Assembly: GCA_033961575.1 (NCBI GenBank)
Contig: CM066732.1
Location: forward strand, 112,284,687-112,348,686
From: Aselliscus stoliczkanus
Lineage: Eukaryota; Chordata; Mammalia; Chiroptera; Hipposideridae
Length of the DNA: 64,000 nucleotides
Direction of reading: 5' to 3'
Numbering within the stretch: the stretch's first letter is position 1; each line of letters begins with the position of its first letter. The notes beneath the pieces are model-generated. The model was not told the DNA's origin and ran no database searches. It saw only the letters and a program-made list of their open reading frames with translations. The position numbers and the translations under genes were made by a program. This document shows, piece by piece, positions 1 to 12,991 of this stretch.

Positions 1-124
1 GAACTTGAATCTAACACTCTCAGACATGGTCCAGACTTCAGGCCTCAAGCCCACACCACACCCCTCCTGGCCTGGTCCCAGCTCATGCCTTCTCGCTGGC
101 AGGAGCATGACCTCACTAAGGGTT

Positions 125-913
125 CTGCTCCCAATTATAATATGTGTGTGTTGTTTGTGTGAGGGGGTTCCCACACATTCAAGCAACACTCTGATACTAC
201 CTGGGTGTCCTACAATTCAACTCAATCCTGACACTTTCTACCTGGAGATAACATCAGATCTCACAGGTTAAGAGCTCAGTCCTACAAAACTGCCCCTTCA
301 CCCTCACTTCAGAAGTCAATTACAAGTCCAGGTTGTCACCTGTGCTTCTAACTGACCTGCTATAGATCAACAGTTCCCATGACCCCCTCCTTGGGTTTGA
401 TTAACTTCCTAGAGTGTCTCTCAAAACTGAGATAACATTTTAACTTACTAGATCACTGGTTTATTATAAAAGATACAACTCAAGAACGGCCAGATGGAAG
501 AGATGCAATGAGCAGGATTTGAGGAAGAGGCGTGGAGCTTCCATGCCTTCTCCAGGCCTGCCATTCCCCCCAATCTCCATATGTTCCCCAGCCTGGAAGC
601 TCTTTGACCGCCCTCCTTTTGAGGTTTTATGGAGACATCATCACATAGGTATGATTGATTACGTTATTTGCCTTTGGTAATAGAATTCATTCTCCAAGGG
701 GGTAGGACTGAAAATTCCAACTCTCTAATCACTTCATAGGTTCCTCTGGCAATCAGCTCCCATCCTTAGGTGCTTTCTAAAAGTTGCCTCATTAACATAA
801 CAAAAGACACTTTTGTTCTCATCACTTAGGAAATTCGAGTAGTTTTAGGAGATCTGTACCAGGAAAGGGCACAAAAACCAAATACATATTTCCTACTATA
901 AATCACAACATCA
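125..913 (-). repeat. ERVL-type LTR (MER21C-like), minus strand
   Basis: Read on the minus strand, this stretch has the order I remember for MER21C-type LTRs. It opens with a TGTGATTTATAGTA-like start near 913, followed by a GTGTCTTTTGTTATG block, an AATCAATCAT...CCATAAAA region and an AATAAACCAGTGATCTAG-like tail near 450. A GTGTGGGAACCCCC segment lies near 165. It is diverged and has no coding capacity. Family naming is from memory, and the left edge is approximate. Confidence 0.6.
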
Positions 914-1021
914 CCCTCACCTATCTGGGACTGGACAAGAGACATGTCATTCATGTATGTTCTCATGTATTGTATTTCTTACCACAGTTTTGTAAGTAGA
1001 TACTGTTACCATTTTTATCTA

Positions 1022-1285
1022 TCACGACTATAATAGTAACATTTATTGCCTGCTCACAATGTGCCAGGATCTGTGCCAAGCACCTCACCTGAAATATCCA
1101 CCTAATCTTTATAACAACGCTATGAAGTGGCTACTATTATCATCTCCCCATTTTAGAGATGCAGAAGCTGAGGTGCAGGTTAAGTGACATCTCTAAAACC
1201 CTAGAGGTACCATGTGCTGGAACTAGGATTCGAACCTAGGCTCATCTCAACCCAAAGCCCATGCCCTTAGCCAAATGCTGCATTG
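1022..1285 (-). repeat. MIR SINE, minus strand
   Basis: Contains the reverse complement of the MIR core. CCCCATTTTAGAGATGCAGA is followed by AAGCTGAGG and a GGATTCGAACC box-B-like motif near 1230. Confidence 0.85.
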
Positions 1286-1289
1286 CAAA

Positions 1290-2160
1290 ACCCATCTTAG
1301 CACTGACCTTGCCAGGCCTCTTTGTGGCATTAGACACTATCACCAGTGTCTCCTGGAAGTGCCTCCTAATCTTTAGGCTTCCAGGAAACTGCCCTGGAGT
1401 GAATTTCCTCTCACCTCTGTTTATTTCACAGGTTCCCCTTGTTCTGCCCATGAATCTGGTATTCCCAAACTCCCACCTTAGATGTACCACAGATTCCTCA
1501 GTTTCAACATTTCGCATGTTCAGTTCTAAACAAACTCATTACTTGCATCCCCTCTCAGTTCCTGGCAACACCATCCATCCACCCAGGCTGGCTTCCAAAC
1601 CAGAAGCCAGAGTCAGCCCTACACCACCCCGTCACTTAATCCCACAGCCCACAACAGGCAGCAGATTGGATCCCCTGAGCACTCCAACTGAGGCTGTCCC
1701 ACCTTCATATTTCCATCACCTACAGACTAAAGCCCAAAGGCCTCTGACAGGTGCCCACAGCCCACTTTTTCATCTGATCATTCACCTCCACCATCTACCC
1801 ATGTCAGAGCTCTAGAGCCTACTCATCTCAGTCACCTGCCCCTCCGCACGCGTCAGGCACTGTGTGGCACCAGGCCTTGGTCCCAGCTGTCCCCTCCACC
1901 CACAGCATGGTAATCCCTTCTCCACGTACTTTCAGCCCAAACATCTTCTGCTTTCTGAAGCTGCCCACAAGTTCTCTTGGGTTCTGAACAAGGATAAGGT
2001 GATGTCGTCTTTGCCTTCGGTGGACCCTGGGACCTGATACCGTGACCTAGTTTGACTTTTTTCTGACCATCCTCCCCCATCAGTACCCTCCAGGCATCAG
2101 TAACTCTCCACATGGCAATTGAGCCCATGGATTCCCCTGTCCCTTTCTGCCTCCAGCCCC
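1290..2160 (+). repeat. Diverged ancient LINE (L2-like) segment
   Basis: Pyrimidine-rich, with phrases such as CCAGGCCTCTTTGTGGCATT and CTTCCAGGAAAC, like an old non-LTR element on the plus strand. The open frame over 1261-1815 has a composition set by the C-rich repeat and shows no protein domain, so no gene is called. Confidence 0.4.
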
Positions 2161-2690
2161 GGCCCCACTTCTAGCCTTCATCAAACATTTAGGTAATTAA
2201 CTGGCAACAGACACAAAAAAGCAATTTCTCACACCCACAGGGGTGTGTAATGTTCAATTCTGTTTTTCTAAGGGGAGTGATCAAGAGCCTGCGCACACAC
2301 AAAAGAGACGTTTTGACAGAGTCGCCGACATCTGAAGTCAGCAAGGAAGCTTAAATGAAAGCATTAAGAGAAACAGATCTCAGCTATAGCTCTACATGGA
2401 AGGCTACGACACTAAAAATTCCATTTATTAGGGACCACATGGCATAAATGTTCTGTCATGACTTACAGTGCCACAGAAAAAAGCTGGTGGTGAGTCTCCA
2501 GGACCCTCAGGCTGTCTTCACCTACAAATATGCACACCCACATACACCCCACATTGCACCACTTCCAAGCTTTGGACTGATTGGCCCCTAACGAGTTGTT
2601 GAACTGCACCTCCTGTGAATCACCAGTCTACTCCTTATCAGTTCAAATCCAAATGTTGAAATACTTCAGGTGGAAAAAGTAATCAAAAAA
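2160..2690. other. Intergenic, no feature recognised
   Basis: Mixed-composition sequence with no repeat, exon-like splice context or RNA gene that I could identify. Confidence 0.4.
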
Positions 2691-2825
2691 AGAAATACAA
2701 AGATCTAATAAACATATAAAAAATTCAACCTCAGCTGTTGTGAAAGAAATACAAATCAAAACATGAAACTATTTTTCATCTGTCAAGTTGGCAAAATTAA
2801 AAACAGTGATAAAAGACCCCGCTGA
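2690..2825 (+). repeat. L1 ORF2 fragment
   Basis: Short piece with the characteristic L1 3' ORF2 run: AATAAACATATAAAAAATTC, then AAATACAAATCAAAAC, then CTGTCAAGTTGGCAAAATTA. Confidence 0.75.
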
Positions 2826-3470
2826 AGAGGGCGCTGGCCTCCTCCCAGCCATGCGAGGCCTAGGTAGTGAAGTGAGCACTGCTCCAGCAAGGCAGAAGAG
2901 GCGAAAAAAAACAGCCTCTATATACCCTCAATGGTATTCAACAGTCAACTCGCCTGTGCCTTAAACATGTGGCGGAGCATGAGACAAGGTACATGCATGC
3001 TTGGGGAAGGTGGGACGAGGGGTTCAGGGAAGTCTGATCACACATATCCACATTATCTGAACATGAATGGGGCATGCTTAACCCAGCCCTCCCATGCTGC
3101 TATGTTAAGGAGGGCACAGCCAAATGTGCCCTTTATAGGCTTACAGTATGGAAGTAGAATTAAGACTCATACCCAAATCTGTAGAAAACAGGCAAACAGA
3201 ATTAGATGCTGTCAGAGAAGAAAAACTGCTGGGTGCTTCAGAAAAGAGATTACTTTCAACCAGGCCATCAGAGTAGGTAGAATTTTGTCCAAGGTGTAGG
3301 GAGAAAAGTATTCTAGGGGCAAAGTAAAGATTAAGGTCATGGACAAAAATATTTCAACATGCATGAATTTAATCATTGAGGTCCTTTCCATCCTTTACAT
3401 TTATTTTTCTAATCTGATACCTCTCTTTCCCCCCACCTTAGCTGAGTGACTTCCAATGCCCCCAGGAAAT
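2826..3470. other. Intergenic, no feature recognised
   Basis: A 122-codon plus-strand open frame at 2931-3299 lacks domains, signal peptide or supporting splice context and is not called. Confidence 0.35.
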
Positions 3471-3475
3471 GGTTG

Positions 3476-3650
3476 GATGCTGGAGTTATATGCCAAGCAC
3501 TGTCCTTCTACCTGGCACAGGTAAACTCATTTAATCCCCAAAATACCTTCAGAGCGAGCATCCTTAGATCTGCTTTACAGATGAGGAATCTGAGGCTCAA
3601 AGAAGACTTGAGTTGTTCAAGATCACAAAGCAAATCAGTGCTGGAAGATC
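3476..3650 (-). repeat. MIR SINE, minus strand
   Basis: GCTTTACAGATGAGGAATCT, GAGGCTCAAAGAAG and AAGATCACAAAGCAAATCAG match the reversed MIR core. Confidence 0.85.
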
Positions 3651-3734
3651 AGATATGAACTGATGTCTGACTGACTTTGAAGCCTCCATCCATTCTTTCC
3701 TCTATACTACACAGCTTTACTTTGAGACTGCTTT

Positions 3735-5335
3735 TTATTTTAAAATTAAAGCCCTCAAATTGATCTACAGATTTGATGCAATCCCTATCAAATCCCAGTA
3801 GGCATTTTTGGAGAAACTGACAAATTGATCCCAAAATTCATACAATAATTCAATAGACCCAAAAGAGCCAAAATAATCCTTAAAAAGAACCAAGTTGAAG
3901 GACTTATACTTCACAACTTCAAAACTTACTACAAAGCTACAGTAAACAAAACTGTGAGGCATAAAGTGCTGGCAGGAGGAAAGACACATAGATGAATGGA
4001 ATAAAATTGAGAAATAGAAATAAAGCTTTAAGGGAAATTGATTTTTGACAAGAGTTCCAAGACAATTCAATGGGGGGAAAATAGCCTGTTCAATAAATAA
4101 ATGGTTCTGAGACAACTGGATATTCCACACACAAAAGAATAAAGTAGGAACCTTTCCTTACACCATGTGTAAAATTAACTCAAAACAGAACAAAGATTTA
4201 AATGTAAAAGCTGAAACTATGAAACTCTTAGAAAAACACATAGGGGTAAATTTTTGTGACCCTGGATCAGGACAAAGTTTCAGTCCTAGAACAAGCAACC
4301 AAAGGAAAACAAATAAATTGGACTAGATAAAAATCAAAAACTTTTGTGCCTCAAATCACATTGTTAAGACAACCCACAGAATGTGAAACAATATTTGCAA
4401 ATCACCTATTTGATAGGGTGTAGGATCCAGAGTACATAAAAAACTCTTACAACTCAACAATAGAAAGACAAGTAACCCAATTTTTAAAATGGGCAAAGGG
4501 ATTTGAATAGACATTTCTCCAAAGAAGATACACAGATGCCCAATGAGCACATGAAAAGGTACTCAACATCATTAGTCATTAGGGAAATGCAAATTGAAGC
4601 CATAATGAGATACTACTTCATTAGGATAGCTAGAATAAAAAGATACATGATAACAAAGGTTGAAAAAAATGAAGAGAAATTGAAACGCTTATACTTTGCT
4701 GGTGCAGATGTAAAGTGGTGGAGCTTCTTCGGAAAATAGTATGGCAGTTGTTCAAAAAATTAAATGTATGAGTTGCCATATGACCCAGTAATTCCATTTG
4801 TGGGTATATATACCCAAGACAATTAAAAGCATATATTCACACAAAAACTTGTACATGAATGTTCATAGAAGCATTATTCATAACAGCCAGAATACAGAAA
4901 CAACCCAAATGTTCGTTGACTAATGTTGGATAAACAAAGTGGTGTGTATATCCATACAATGGAATATTATTCAGCCATGAAAAGAAATGAAGTACTGATA
5001 CATACTACAACATAAATGAACCTTGAAAACATGATTTAAAGAAAGAAAATCCAGTCAAAAAAGACCACATATTGTATGACTCCATTTTTATGAAATGTCC
5101 AAAATAGGTGAATTTTGAGAGACAGAAAGTAGAAATGAGAGTAGATGGGGAAAATGGGGAATGACTGCTAATTAGGTACACGGCATCTTTTTGGGGTAAT
5201 AAAAATGTTCTAAAATTTATTGTGGTGATGATTGCAATATACTAAACAATACTGAGTGGTACACTTTAAATGGGTGAATTGTACGGTTGTGAGTTATATC
5301 TTAATAGAGCTGTTTAAAAATAAATGGACCAAAAA
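3735..5335 (+). repeat. 5'-truncated L1: end of ORF2 plus 3' UTR
   Basis: About 1.6 kb of an old L1 on the plus strand. It begins in ORF2 (CAGATTTGATGCAATCCCTA) and continues through AAATGGGCAAAGGGATTTGA, TACATGGAACAT-like motifs and the GGAATATTATTCAGCCATGA block. It ends in a diverged 3' UTR around ATATCTTAATAGAGCTGTTT. All frames are broken by stops. It is a dead copy inserted 5'-truncated, the usual L1 outcome. Confidence 0.9.
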
Positions 5336-7364
5336 ATAAAAAAGGAAAGTAGCACATAGTCACTGACAGTTGGAATATTCAGAAAAATATAACAAAGGAC
5401 AAAGAAGTCACTCATGACCCCCAGAGATAAGAATTGCTAACATTTTGATGTCTTTCGTTCCCAAATTTATTTTCAATTGTTATTTTTATGGGTGAAATGA
5501 TATGTAGACATTATTTTATCTGAATTTACTTCTTGCCTCAGAATCACCCCTGGTGCTTCAGGCCCTCCATATCCTATCCACTCTTCATGTCCACCTCCCA
5601 CCATCCTCCCCTCACACCCTCCGCCCAGCCAGCTCCAGAGGTCTGTGACCTCACCCAGTGTCCTCAGACCGGGTGCCCCTCCCCTGGCTGCCTGGCTGAC
5701 AAGCCTCTACTTTTTCCCTCCATCTACCCAGATGTCTCCTCCTTAGTGTAGCTTCCCCCAGAGCCCTCTGCAGTTGCTTCCATTGATGCTGCTAACCACC
5801 CTTTGTTCTTCTCCTGCTCCAAAACTAAGCTCGTCAGGTGCAAATTCGGTGTTTAGTCCACTTTACTGGGAAGGGGTTGTAGGGAAGGACAACATTTGGG
5901 GTATGGAATAGGGAGACTGAACATCCTCTCCTTAAGTGCTCATCCATCCTCCTAGCTATGGCCCTTCTGGTTCACCTTTGTCTAAGGCTTCCCTTCCTAC
6001 CCACTTGCTCTTCCTGGATTTTCTGTCCCCACCTTCACCCCAATCCCCCTGGGGGTTTAGCCATTGACTGACAGTCCCTCCTCCCAGCCTGGCCTCCCCT
6101 TGCCTTTACCCTCTCTAGGGCAGATGCCTACCACTGATCTCAGTGAGGACTGCTTTGGGGACCTAGGAAGGGCCAGGGCCCCAGTCTTGTTAATCCCACC
6201 AATCTCTAAGTTTCCAGGAAAGGGGCCAGGTCAGTCGCATGGGGGTCCTTGTGTGTCTGCTTGACCACAAAAAACTGGGGACAGTGTATTATGACTAACA
6301 CCAAAAGATCAATTGTTCTTTCTCTCTCTTTCAGAGATGGACTTATTCTCAGATCGCAGAACTCAGGAAATGGAACCCATCTCCTTGTTATCAATGTAAA
6401 AACCGAGCTGAGCTATTTGTGATCTAAATCAAAATAGAACTGTGTCTGGCAAACTCATTTTTCTCAGGGCCCGGCAGCTCCCCGAGATACATTGTCTACT
6501 GATGGGGGGGTGGGGGACAGACAATGGCAACTGCCAGGAGCCATTGATCACTTGTTTTATGTGCAGAATGAATCCTTAATCACTGTCGCTTCAGAAAGAA
6601 AGGGGAAATTGAGATGGATTCGCAAGTGCCAAAGGCAGAGAGCTTGGTAATTGTAGCTCTTTCATTAAAACTTTGGAGCATAGTAAGTTTAGTCAGTGGT
6701 TGTTCATCTCTGCTTTGGCATCCACATCTTGGCTCATTGCTAAGGGGGAGCAGTGAAAGGTCCTCAGAGCCATGGGTAATCTCTCCTCAGTGTAAGCTGG
6801 GGGTGTAAAAATCTCATTGCCTGGAATTTGACATCTCAGCCTGGCATTTAAGGACCTGCCAACTAGATCCAACTTACTGCTCCAACCGATCACTTACTGC
6901 TCTCTGAGCCTCAGTTTCCTTATTTGTACATGGGAGCAAAACCCTGCATTGCCTCATGCACCTATGCTATTTTATTCTTCTGCCCCACTTCTTACACTAG
7001 ATCTTGCTACTAACAGCAACATTCATTTATGTAGTCATTTATTTTGCAAATAATTATTAACTGCTTGTTATGTGCTCAATGGCTAGCAAAGAGTCATGGT
7101 TTCTAACCCTTGAAGCTTTTGGCCTAGAGCCTCCATTCCCAAGAAGGAACAATATTGCCCCATTTGGTTCTGGGAGAGTGGATAAAATCTCATTTTTATA
7201 TATAAAGCACAAATATGCATATAGTATGTGAACAGATATGCAGCACATTTTAAAATGTCTTGAGGAAAAGGAAGAATGGTTAAGAAAAAGATGTCTGGAA
7301 ATGTTCCTGGGGGAGCAATAAAGAAAAGGAAGTCACTTGTCTACACAGTTGAGAGTGACATTCT
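5336..7364. other. Intergenic; L2-like piece near 6810-6990, otherwise unique
   Basis: The block at 6810-6990 has L2/MIR-like phrases (GAGCCTCAGTTTCCTTATTT). Sequence at 6395-6600 looks unusually undecayed and is discussed as a candidate conserved element. A pure G tract sits near 6505. No gene is supported; the C-rich open frames at 5533-5751 and 6064-6264 have no domain. Confidence 0.4.
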
Positions 7365-7665
7365 CCCCTTTTCATCTACTTCATCCTTCACAATTCAGTA
7401 CATGTCTCCTCTTCCAAGAAACCTTCTCTGAACATCCATTCCTTTTTGCCCCTTCTCTTTGCTCCCATGATGACCTCTACACAGCTAGGACTCAGCACTA
7501 ACCTCAGAGTTCTCATCCACAGCTCTTATCCATAGCTCTGTCTCCTGCACTGGTCTGTAGGATGCTCTCAGGAAAGGCTCTTGTCTATTTTAAACTCTAA
7601 GGGCCTAGCAAGGTAGCTAACACATAGTAGGTGTTCAATAAATGTTTAATAAATGAATGAGTGGC
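7365..7665 (+). repeat. L2 LINE 3' end
   Basis: L2 3'-terminal sequence: CTTCCAAGAAACCTTCTCTG, then CACATAGTAGGTGTTCAATA followed by AATGAATGA short tandem units. Confidence 0.85.
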
Positions 7666-8469
7666 TATATGTGTCTCACTTTTCTGTTCTCAGGGAGAAG
7701 AAAGGAGGAGTTAAGGGAACCAATATTAATTCAGATACCCCTCTGTGCCAGGGACTATGACAGTTCTTGATTGGCCTACCTCACTTCCTTATTTACACAG
7801 CCCTGGAGATACCAGGGCAGAAATTGTTGCCTCTGGTGAAATAAAGGTTCAACAGTGGTGTGCTGAAGCCAGTTCCTGCGGCTCACCACAGCCTATTAAA
7901 TTTTCAGGATTTTTCAAGCCACTTGTTAAACTATTGATAGCATAAAGTCAGCTATGATGGGAGTATTTACACCATGGAAACTGGCAACTGTTACAAATCA
8001 GGCCTTTTTCTTACCCCCTCTGAGAACCTGTTCACCAGCATATCACTGGATTCATAGCCAGCAAGTGGCAGCCAGGAGAGGGTACAGAGTTTCCCCTTGT
8101 ACTATGCTACCTCCCTACCAGATGGTGGGTGGTGGGCGTTGGGGGGAAATGGAAGATATCCATCTTTGCACATTAAGTATTCATTCAGGATCTCACCTAA
8201 CACTGCTTTTCTGTCAATGAAATGCTTTTCCTTGCACCTTCATTAATTACTGCGAGGGAATGAACAAAGAGGACCCTTGAAAATCACCCTCTTGGGAATC
8301 TGGGGTCACCACTGCTTTCTAGGAGGCAGAAGTCAGAGGGGAGATTTCAGAAACCCTGCTCATAATGGACACCCCCTAAGCCAGAGTCCAACAGGCCTTC
8401 CAAGTACCCTCACAGGGAGCCTTGCAGAAGACTTACCTAGATATTGCAATCATCTGTTTGCCCAACCCT
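7666..8469. other. Intergenic, no feature recognised
   Basis: Unique-looking sequence. Small open frames at 7745-7945, 7954-8220 and 8277-8474 carry no recognisable domain. Confidence 0.35.
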
Positions 8470-8600
8470 TTTGAGAATATAGGTTCATTAGGGCAGGAAC
8501 CAAGGGATTTTGACCTTCGCATCCATCTTTAGAATTCGGCTCAGTGCCTGGCACATAGTTGGCACTCAGGAGATATGCATGTTGAATGAAATAATACCCA
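8470..8600 (+). repeat. L2 LINE 3' end
   Basis: AGGGCAGGAACCAAGGGATT and CAGTGCCTGGCACATAGTTG followed by GTTGAATGAA, the standard L2 tail. Confidence 0.85.
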
Positions 8601-9704
8601 CTTGAGCTAGATGCAGCTCATCAGGCGACCAATCCCACAACAAATACAGGTACTCTGAACAACATACCCAGTGGATTTGAACCAACTGAATCAACCTCAA
8701 AGCTCAAACAACTCTAATTCCTTGACCCTTTTGCATTTCCCATAAGACTCAAATAAAATTTCAAATGCCTTGAGAATGCTCTGGCTATAAGTTCTAAATG
8801 CTAAATGTCCTTATTAGACAAAGGAGTTTGGATCTGACTCCTCTAGAACACAGATCTGCTCAGAGTAGTATCAGCAGGAGTTGGTGTTTTACCATATCAC
8901 AGTATCATTAGCAACCAGACAGAGTTATCCAGCACGTACCTTTTAATGTCAAGTGTCCATTTTCTGACTGCTTGACAAGCCAGGGAGGATAAATAAAGGA
9001 GGCTCCTACTGCATTTGGTTTTCTTTCATATTAGGTTCTGTGATGGGATCCCTGATTTAAGACCAGAATCCAATTGAGAAGCTGTGCTGATAGCACAATA
9101 AATAATAAGGAAACATCAAGTCTGAATTGGTGTGTTATGTTAGTCCAGGACTGTGTACTGTGTCATTATTTATAATCAAGCAAATCCTTATTTCGGTTCC
9201 TAGAAAAGGGCATCATAGAAGGAATTAATATTGAAAATGGAAAGAAAAAAGCATTCAGGAAGAGTGTTTGTTCTTGTTAGGGAATAAGAGTCAACAGGTA
9301 AAAATATTTTCAGTGGACGTGTTTAAAATAGTTATAAGGGACAGGGAAGGTTTTGTTTTTCCTGGCTGCATTTTGTCATGATCTCTACCAACATCCTCTT
9401 GCAATTGACATTAGAAAAAAAAAAAAAAAGAGAGAGAGAGCAAAAAAGGATTCCTTGTTGACAGTGATCAAATAGCCTAAACTTTTAAAGCAGAATTCCA
9501 AAGTACTATGATCTCTGAAACAAAGATTATCCGTTAAACTATACCAAAATACAGTTTAATTCTGTCTATTTATAAGACCTTTCATATCAACAAATTAACA
9601 AAACAGAAAAATTATTCCATGTTAAACCAGCAATCCAAATTTTTAGAAACTCAATAGCCTCAATATTTTATTCCCCTTTCAGCTTCCCATCCTTTTTTAA
9701 TTTG
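8601..9704. other. Intergenic; A/GA simple tract at 9414-9440
   Basis: Unique sequence apart from a poly(A) run merging into a short GA repeat. I see no gene. Confidence 0.4.
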
Positions 9705-9860
9705 TATAACAACTTCTGGAGTATGCTGAGTTACAGATACAGGAACTGGGTTACAGAGAGGATGAGTAAACTGCACAATGTCTCACAGTCAGGAAGTGCT
9801 GGGGCTGGGCTTCAATCCCAAGGCTGCCGTCTCTAAGCACGTGGATTCCACCATAATCAC
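9705..9860 (-). repeat. MIR SINE, minus strand
   Basis: GAACTGGGTTACAGAGAGGA, AATGTCTCACAGTCAGGAAG and GGCTTCAATCCCAAGGCTGC follow the reversed MIR core and box-B order. Confidence 0.75.
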
Positions 9861-11595
9861 CTCCCCCCAATCCTGAGCCCATGAAGACTTTCAACGCCAC
9901 TTCCTGGAAACACAAGAGCTGCCCGGAGGAGATACAAGATGGCAGAGTAGATAAACACCCTGCCTGCATCCTTCCATGAACACATTAAAATTAAAACTAA
10001 ATTGTAGAACTATCAACCTGGAGAACCATCTGAAGTTCTAACTGAACAGAAGTCCTATAACTAAAAATATAAGGAAGAAGCAATGTCAAGACTAGTAGGA
10101 GGCAGAGGCAGATGCAGAACGGGACCCTAAATCTCCCTGTTGCAGTTGAGAATCAGCAAGGATACCTCAGCTGTGGATGTTCCCTCTGTGGGAGTGGGGA
10201 ATTCCCAGCCCTCTACACCAGGCTCCCCAGCCCAGAGGACTTGTGCCAGGAAAGAAAGCCCCCAGAATATCTAGCTATGAAAAACAGTGGGGATTCTAAC
10301 CATCTGGGTGACATGGAAAGCTGCAGGAAACCCAGACATCCTCTTAAATGGGCCTCAAACAGACTCACTCATTTGCAGGACTCATCTTGGGCTCCAGAGA
10401 GAGACTATGACTCAGGGGGCCTTGGGGACATGTAGGGGGCAGAATGAGGAGTGTGGCTTCTGGGGGGTACTGGAGGACAGCTGGCGTTTTCCCAGTGTGT
10501 TTGTGTGTGTGTGTGTGTGTAGGGGGGTCCTCTTCCCAGGAAGTCTGTGGTCAGGTGCCATCTTTCCTATATTGAGCCCACCCCAACAGGCCAAATCTGC
10601 ACCTGATTGACCTGGTACCTTCTGCAGCTCCACTTTGTTGACTCAGCTGAGCCCCTGCCCCACCTATCTTGCACACCACAGGAGGCTCTTTTCTCCATGA
10701 GCAGAGAGCCCCTCCCAAACTGCATTCTTTCTAGAAAACTATGGGAGTCCACAGACTCCAGGTGGGTGGTGACTGGCTTCAGTGCGCTCTGAGACTTTTG
10801 CCGCTCCAGGCTCAGCACTGACACCTACCAGAGTCTACATTAACCTGGTGACCAAAACACTTCCCACTCTAGTAACTCCCTGACACCTTGCCTCACTTAA
10901 CTCGTGTACCACACGAGGCTTCATCACTGGCTGAATCTTAAGGGAGCTGGCAGATGGCAGTAGGCCTTCAGGTGTCCTGGCTTTTTGCAGTTACCTCAGG
11001 CCTGGTACTGCTGGCAGCCATCCTCGGTTCATAGTATGGCCTCTCCCATGTGCCTCCAGATTTAGCACGGGCAGCAAGCAACTTTGGATCACTTTGTAGC
11101 TTCTACCAGGTAGCCCTGACCAGTCACAGGCAGTGGGTGACCTGGGCCTGCACCGGAGCCCCTCCGAAGAGGCCCCAGAGCAAACAAACCTGGAGGTTGG
11201 CTTCAGACCATAGCACAGCACCACCCAATTAGCCCCACAAGTGGCACACACAAAGGGCAGTCTCAACAGGCACCAGAGCTCACTGAGGCAAATCCCACTC
11301 AGTGGGGTAAGCCCCCCCCACACACACACACACAGCAGCCCATAAGCTGTATACATGGCCAAACCCAGTTAGCCTGGGGATCCATCCCACCTATTGAGTG
11401 CCAATAGCAATCAAGGCTCAACTGTAACAACAGGAGGGTCCACACAACCTACACAAGGGAGCACCTGGCTCAGGTGACCAGGGAGACTGTGCCACTGGGC
11501 CTCATAGGACACCCAGTACATAAGGCCACCCAGCCAAGACTGGAAGACATCGCAGGTTTACCTAATACACAGAAAAAACAAAGAAGGCAGCCAAC

Positions 11596-12210
11596 ATGAA
11601 GAAACAAAGAAATGTATACCAAATGAAAAAACAGGAGAAAAATCCAGAAAAAGAACTAACCAAAATGGAGGCAAGCAACTTACCAGAGATAGAGTTCAAA
11701 ACAATGGTTATAAGGACACTCAAGGAAGTTAGTGAGAACATCAACAAAGAGATAGCAAGCATAAAAAAGGGCACAGAGGGCCGGCCGAGTGGCGCATTGG
11801 TTAAGCGTTGGTTTTGGGATGCCAGCGGCCCCGGTTCGGATCCCACATGAGGGCCAGTGACACTGCCCTCTACAGCTAACAACAGCTCCACCTGGAGCTG
11901 GGCTGTGCGAGCCCCGGTGATGGTGTGGGCTGCAGCCCCTGCTGCAGTGGGCTGCCATAGGCTACAGTGAGTGGCCCGCAGCCAGCGTGAGCGGCTGGCA
12001 GCCAAGCGTGAGCTGCCAATAGCCGCGATGAGCGACATCCAGAGGCCAGCGACCAATCTGCCTCATTCGGGAAGAGCGCAATGACGATACCAACAGTGAA
12101 GCAACATCCTCCGCAACTAGACTGAAGAACAAAAAGACAGCAACTTGTCTGTTCCCCTTCCCCGATTCCCCAACGCTGTTCCCCTCCGCCAATTCCCCAA
12201 TAAAAAAAAA

Positions 12211-12246
<36 letters not shown>

Positions 12247-12991
12247 CAGAAACCATAAAAAAGATCCAGTCAGAAGTGAAGAATACAATTACTGAAATGA
12301 AGAATGCACTAGAAGGAATCATCAGCAGATTAGATGAAGCGAAGATTGAATCAACGATTTGGAAGACAAGGTAGCATAAAATAGCCAATCAGAACAGCAA
12401 AAAGGAAAAAAAATCCAAAACAATGAGGATAGTTTAAGAGACCACTGGGACAACATCAAGCATACCCACATTCGTATCATATGGGGTACCAGAAGGAGAA
12501 GGGAGAAAGCAAGGGATTGAGAACATAATTGAAGAAATAATGACTGAAAACCTTTCTAATCTGGCAAAGAAAACAGATATACAAGTCCAGGAAGTGCAGA
12601 GAGTCCCAAACAGGAGGAACCCAAAAAAGCCCACACCTAGATGTCTACATTATAATTAAAAATGGCAAAGATTAAAGACAAAGAAAGAATCCTAAAAGCA
12701 GCAACAGAAAGGCAACTAGTAATTTATAAGGGAGCTCCCATAAGACTGTCAGCTGATTTATCAACAGAAACTTCAGGCCAGAAGAAATTGGCAGGAAATG
12801 TTCAATGTGATGAAAAGCAAGGAACTACAAGCAAGGGTACTGTAACCAGTAAGGCTATCATTTAAAATCGAAGGAGAGATAAAGAGTTTCTCAAACAAAC
12901 AAACAAAAAAAGCTAAAAATGTTCATCACTGACAAACCAACATTACATTAAATGTTAGAGAGATTTCTTTAAGGTGAAAAGAAAAAGAATA
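11596..12991 (+). pseudogene. HAL1/L1 ORF1p remnant, SINE-split and stop-ridden
   Basis: The first part reads MKKQRNVYQMKKQEKNPEKE and then a heptad-like coiled-coil stretch ending in ...EIASIKKGTE, where the SINE at 11778 breaks it. After the SINE the frame resumes with an RRM-like block (GVPEGEGRKQGIENIIEE). A basic C-terminal block follows (IKDKERILKAATERQLVIYK, then APIRLSADLSTE). L1 ORF1p is a trimeric RNA-binding chaperone of the L1 ribonucleoprotein. Several in-frame stops and shifts lie between the blocks, so no product is expected. Immediately downstream there is no complete ORF2. Confidence 0.8.
11778..12240 (+). mobile_element. Long-form tRNA-derived SINE (copy 1), with target duplication
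   Basis: Starts GGGCCGGCCGAGTGGCGCAT with an A-box-like GAGTGGCGCATTGG. It carries GGTTCGGATCCC as B box, then a roughly 330-bp tRNA-unrelated body, ending AATTCCCCAATAAA plus A-rich tail. The target duplication AGGGCACAGA occurs at 11768-11777 and 12241-12250, extended at the left by the A run. It disrupts the HAL1 ORF1 remnant, so it is younger than the HAL1. Confidence 0.92.

Noticed and set aside
1261..1815. 184-codon plus-strand open frame
   Set aside because: Lies over an old LINE-like, C-rich repeat and shows no protein domain.
11562..12056. 164-codon minus-strand open frame
   Set aside because: It is the antisense of a SINE plus HAL1 ORF1. Similar frames recur at every long SINE copy (12969-13394, 49118-49534, 54542-54877, 55616-55957), so it is a repeat artefact.
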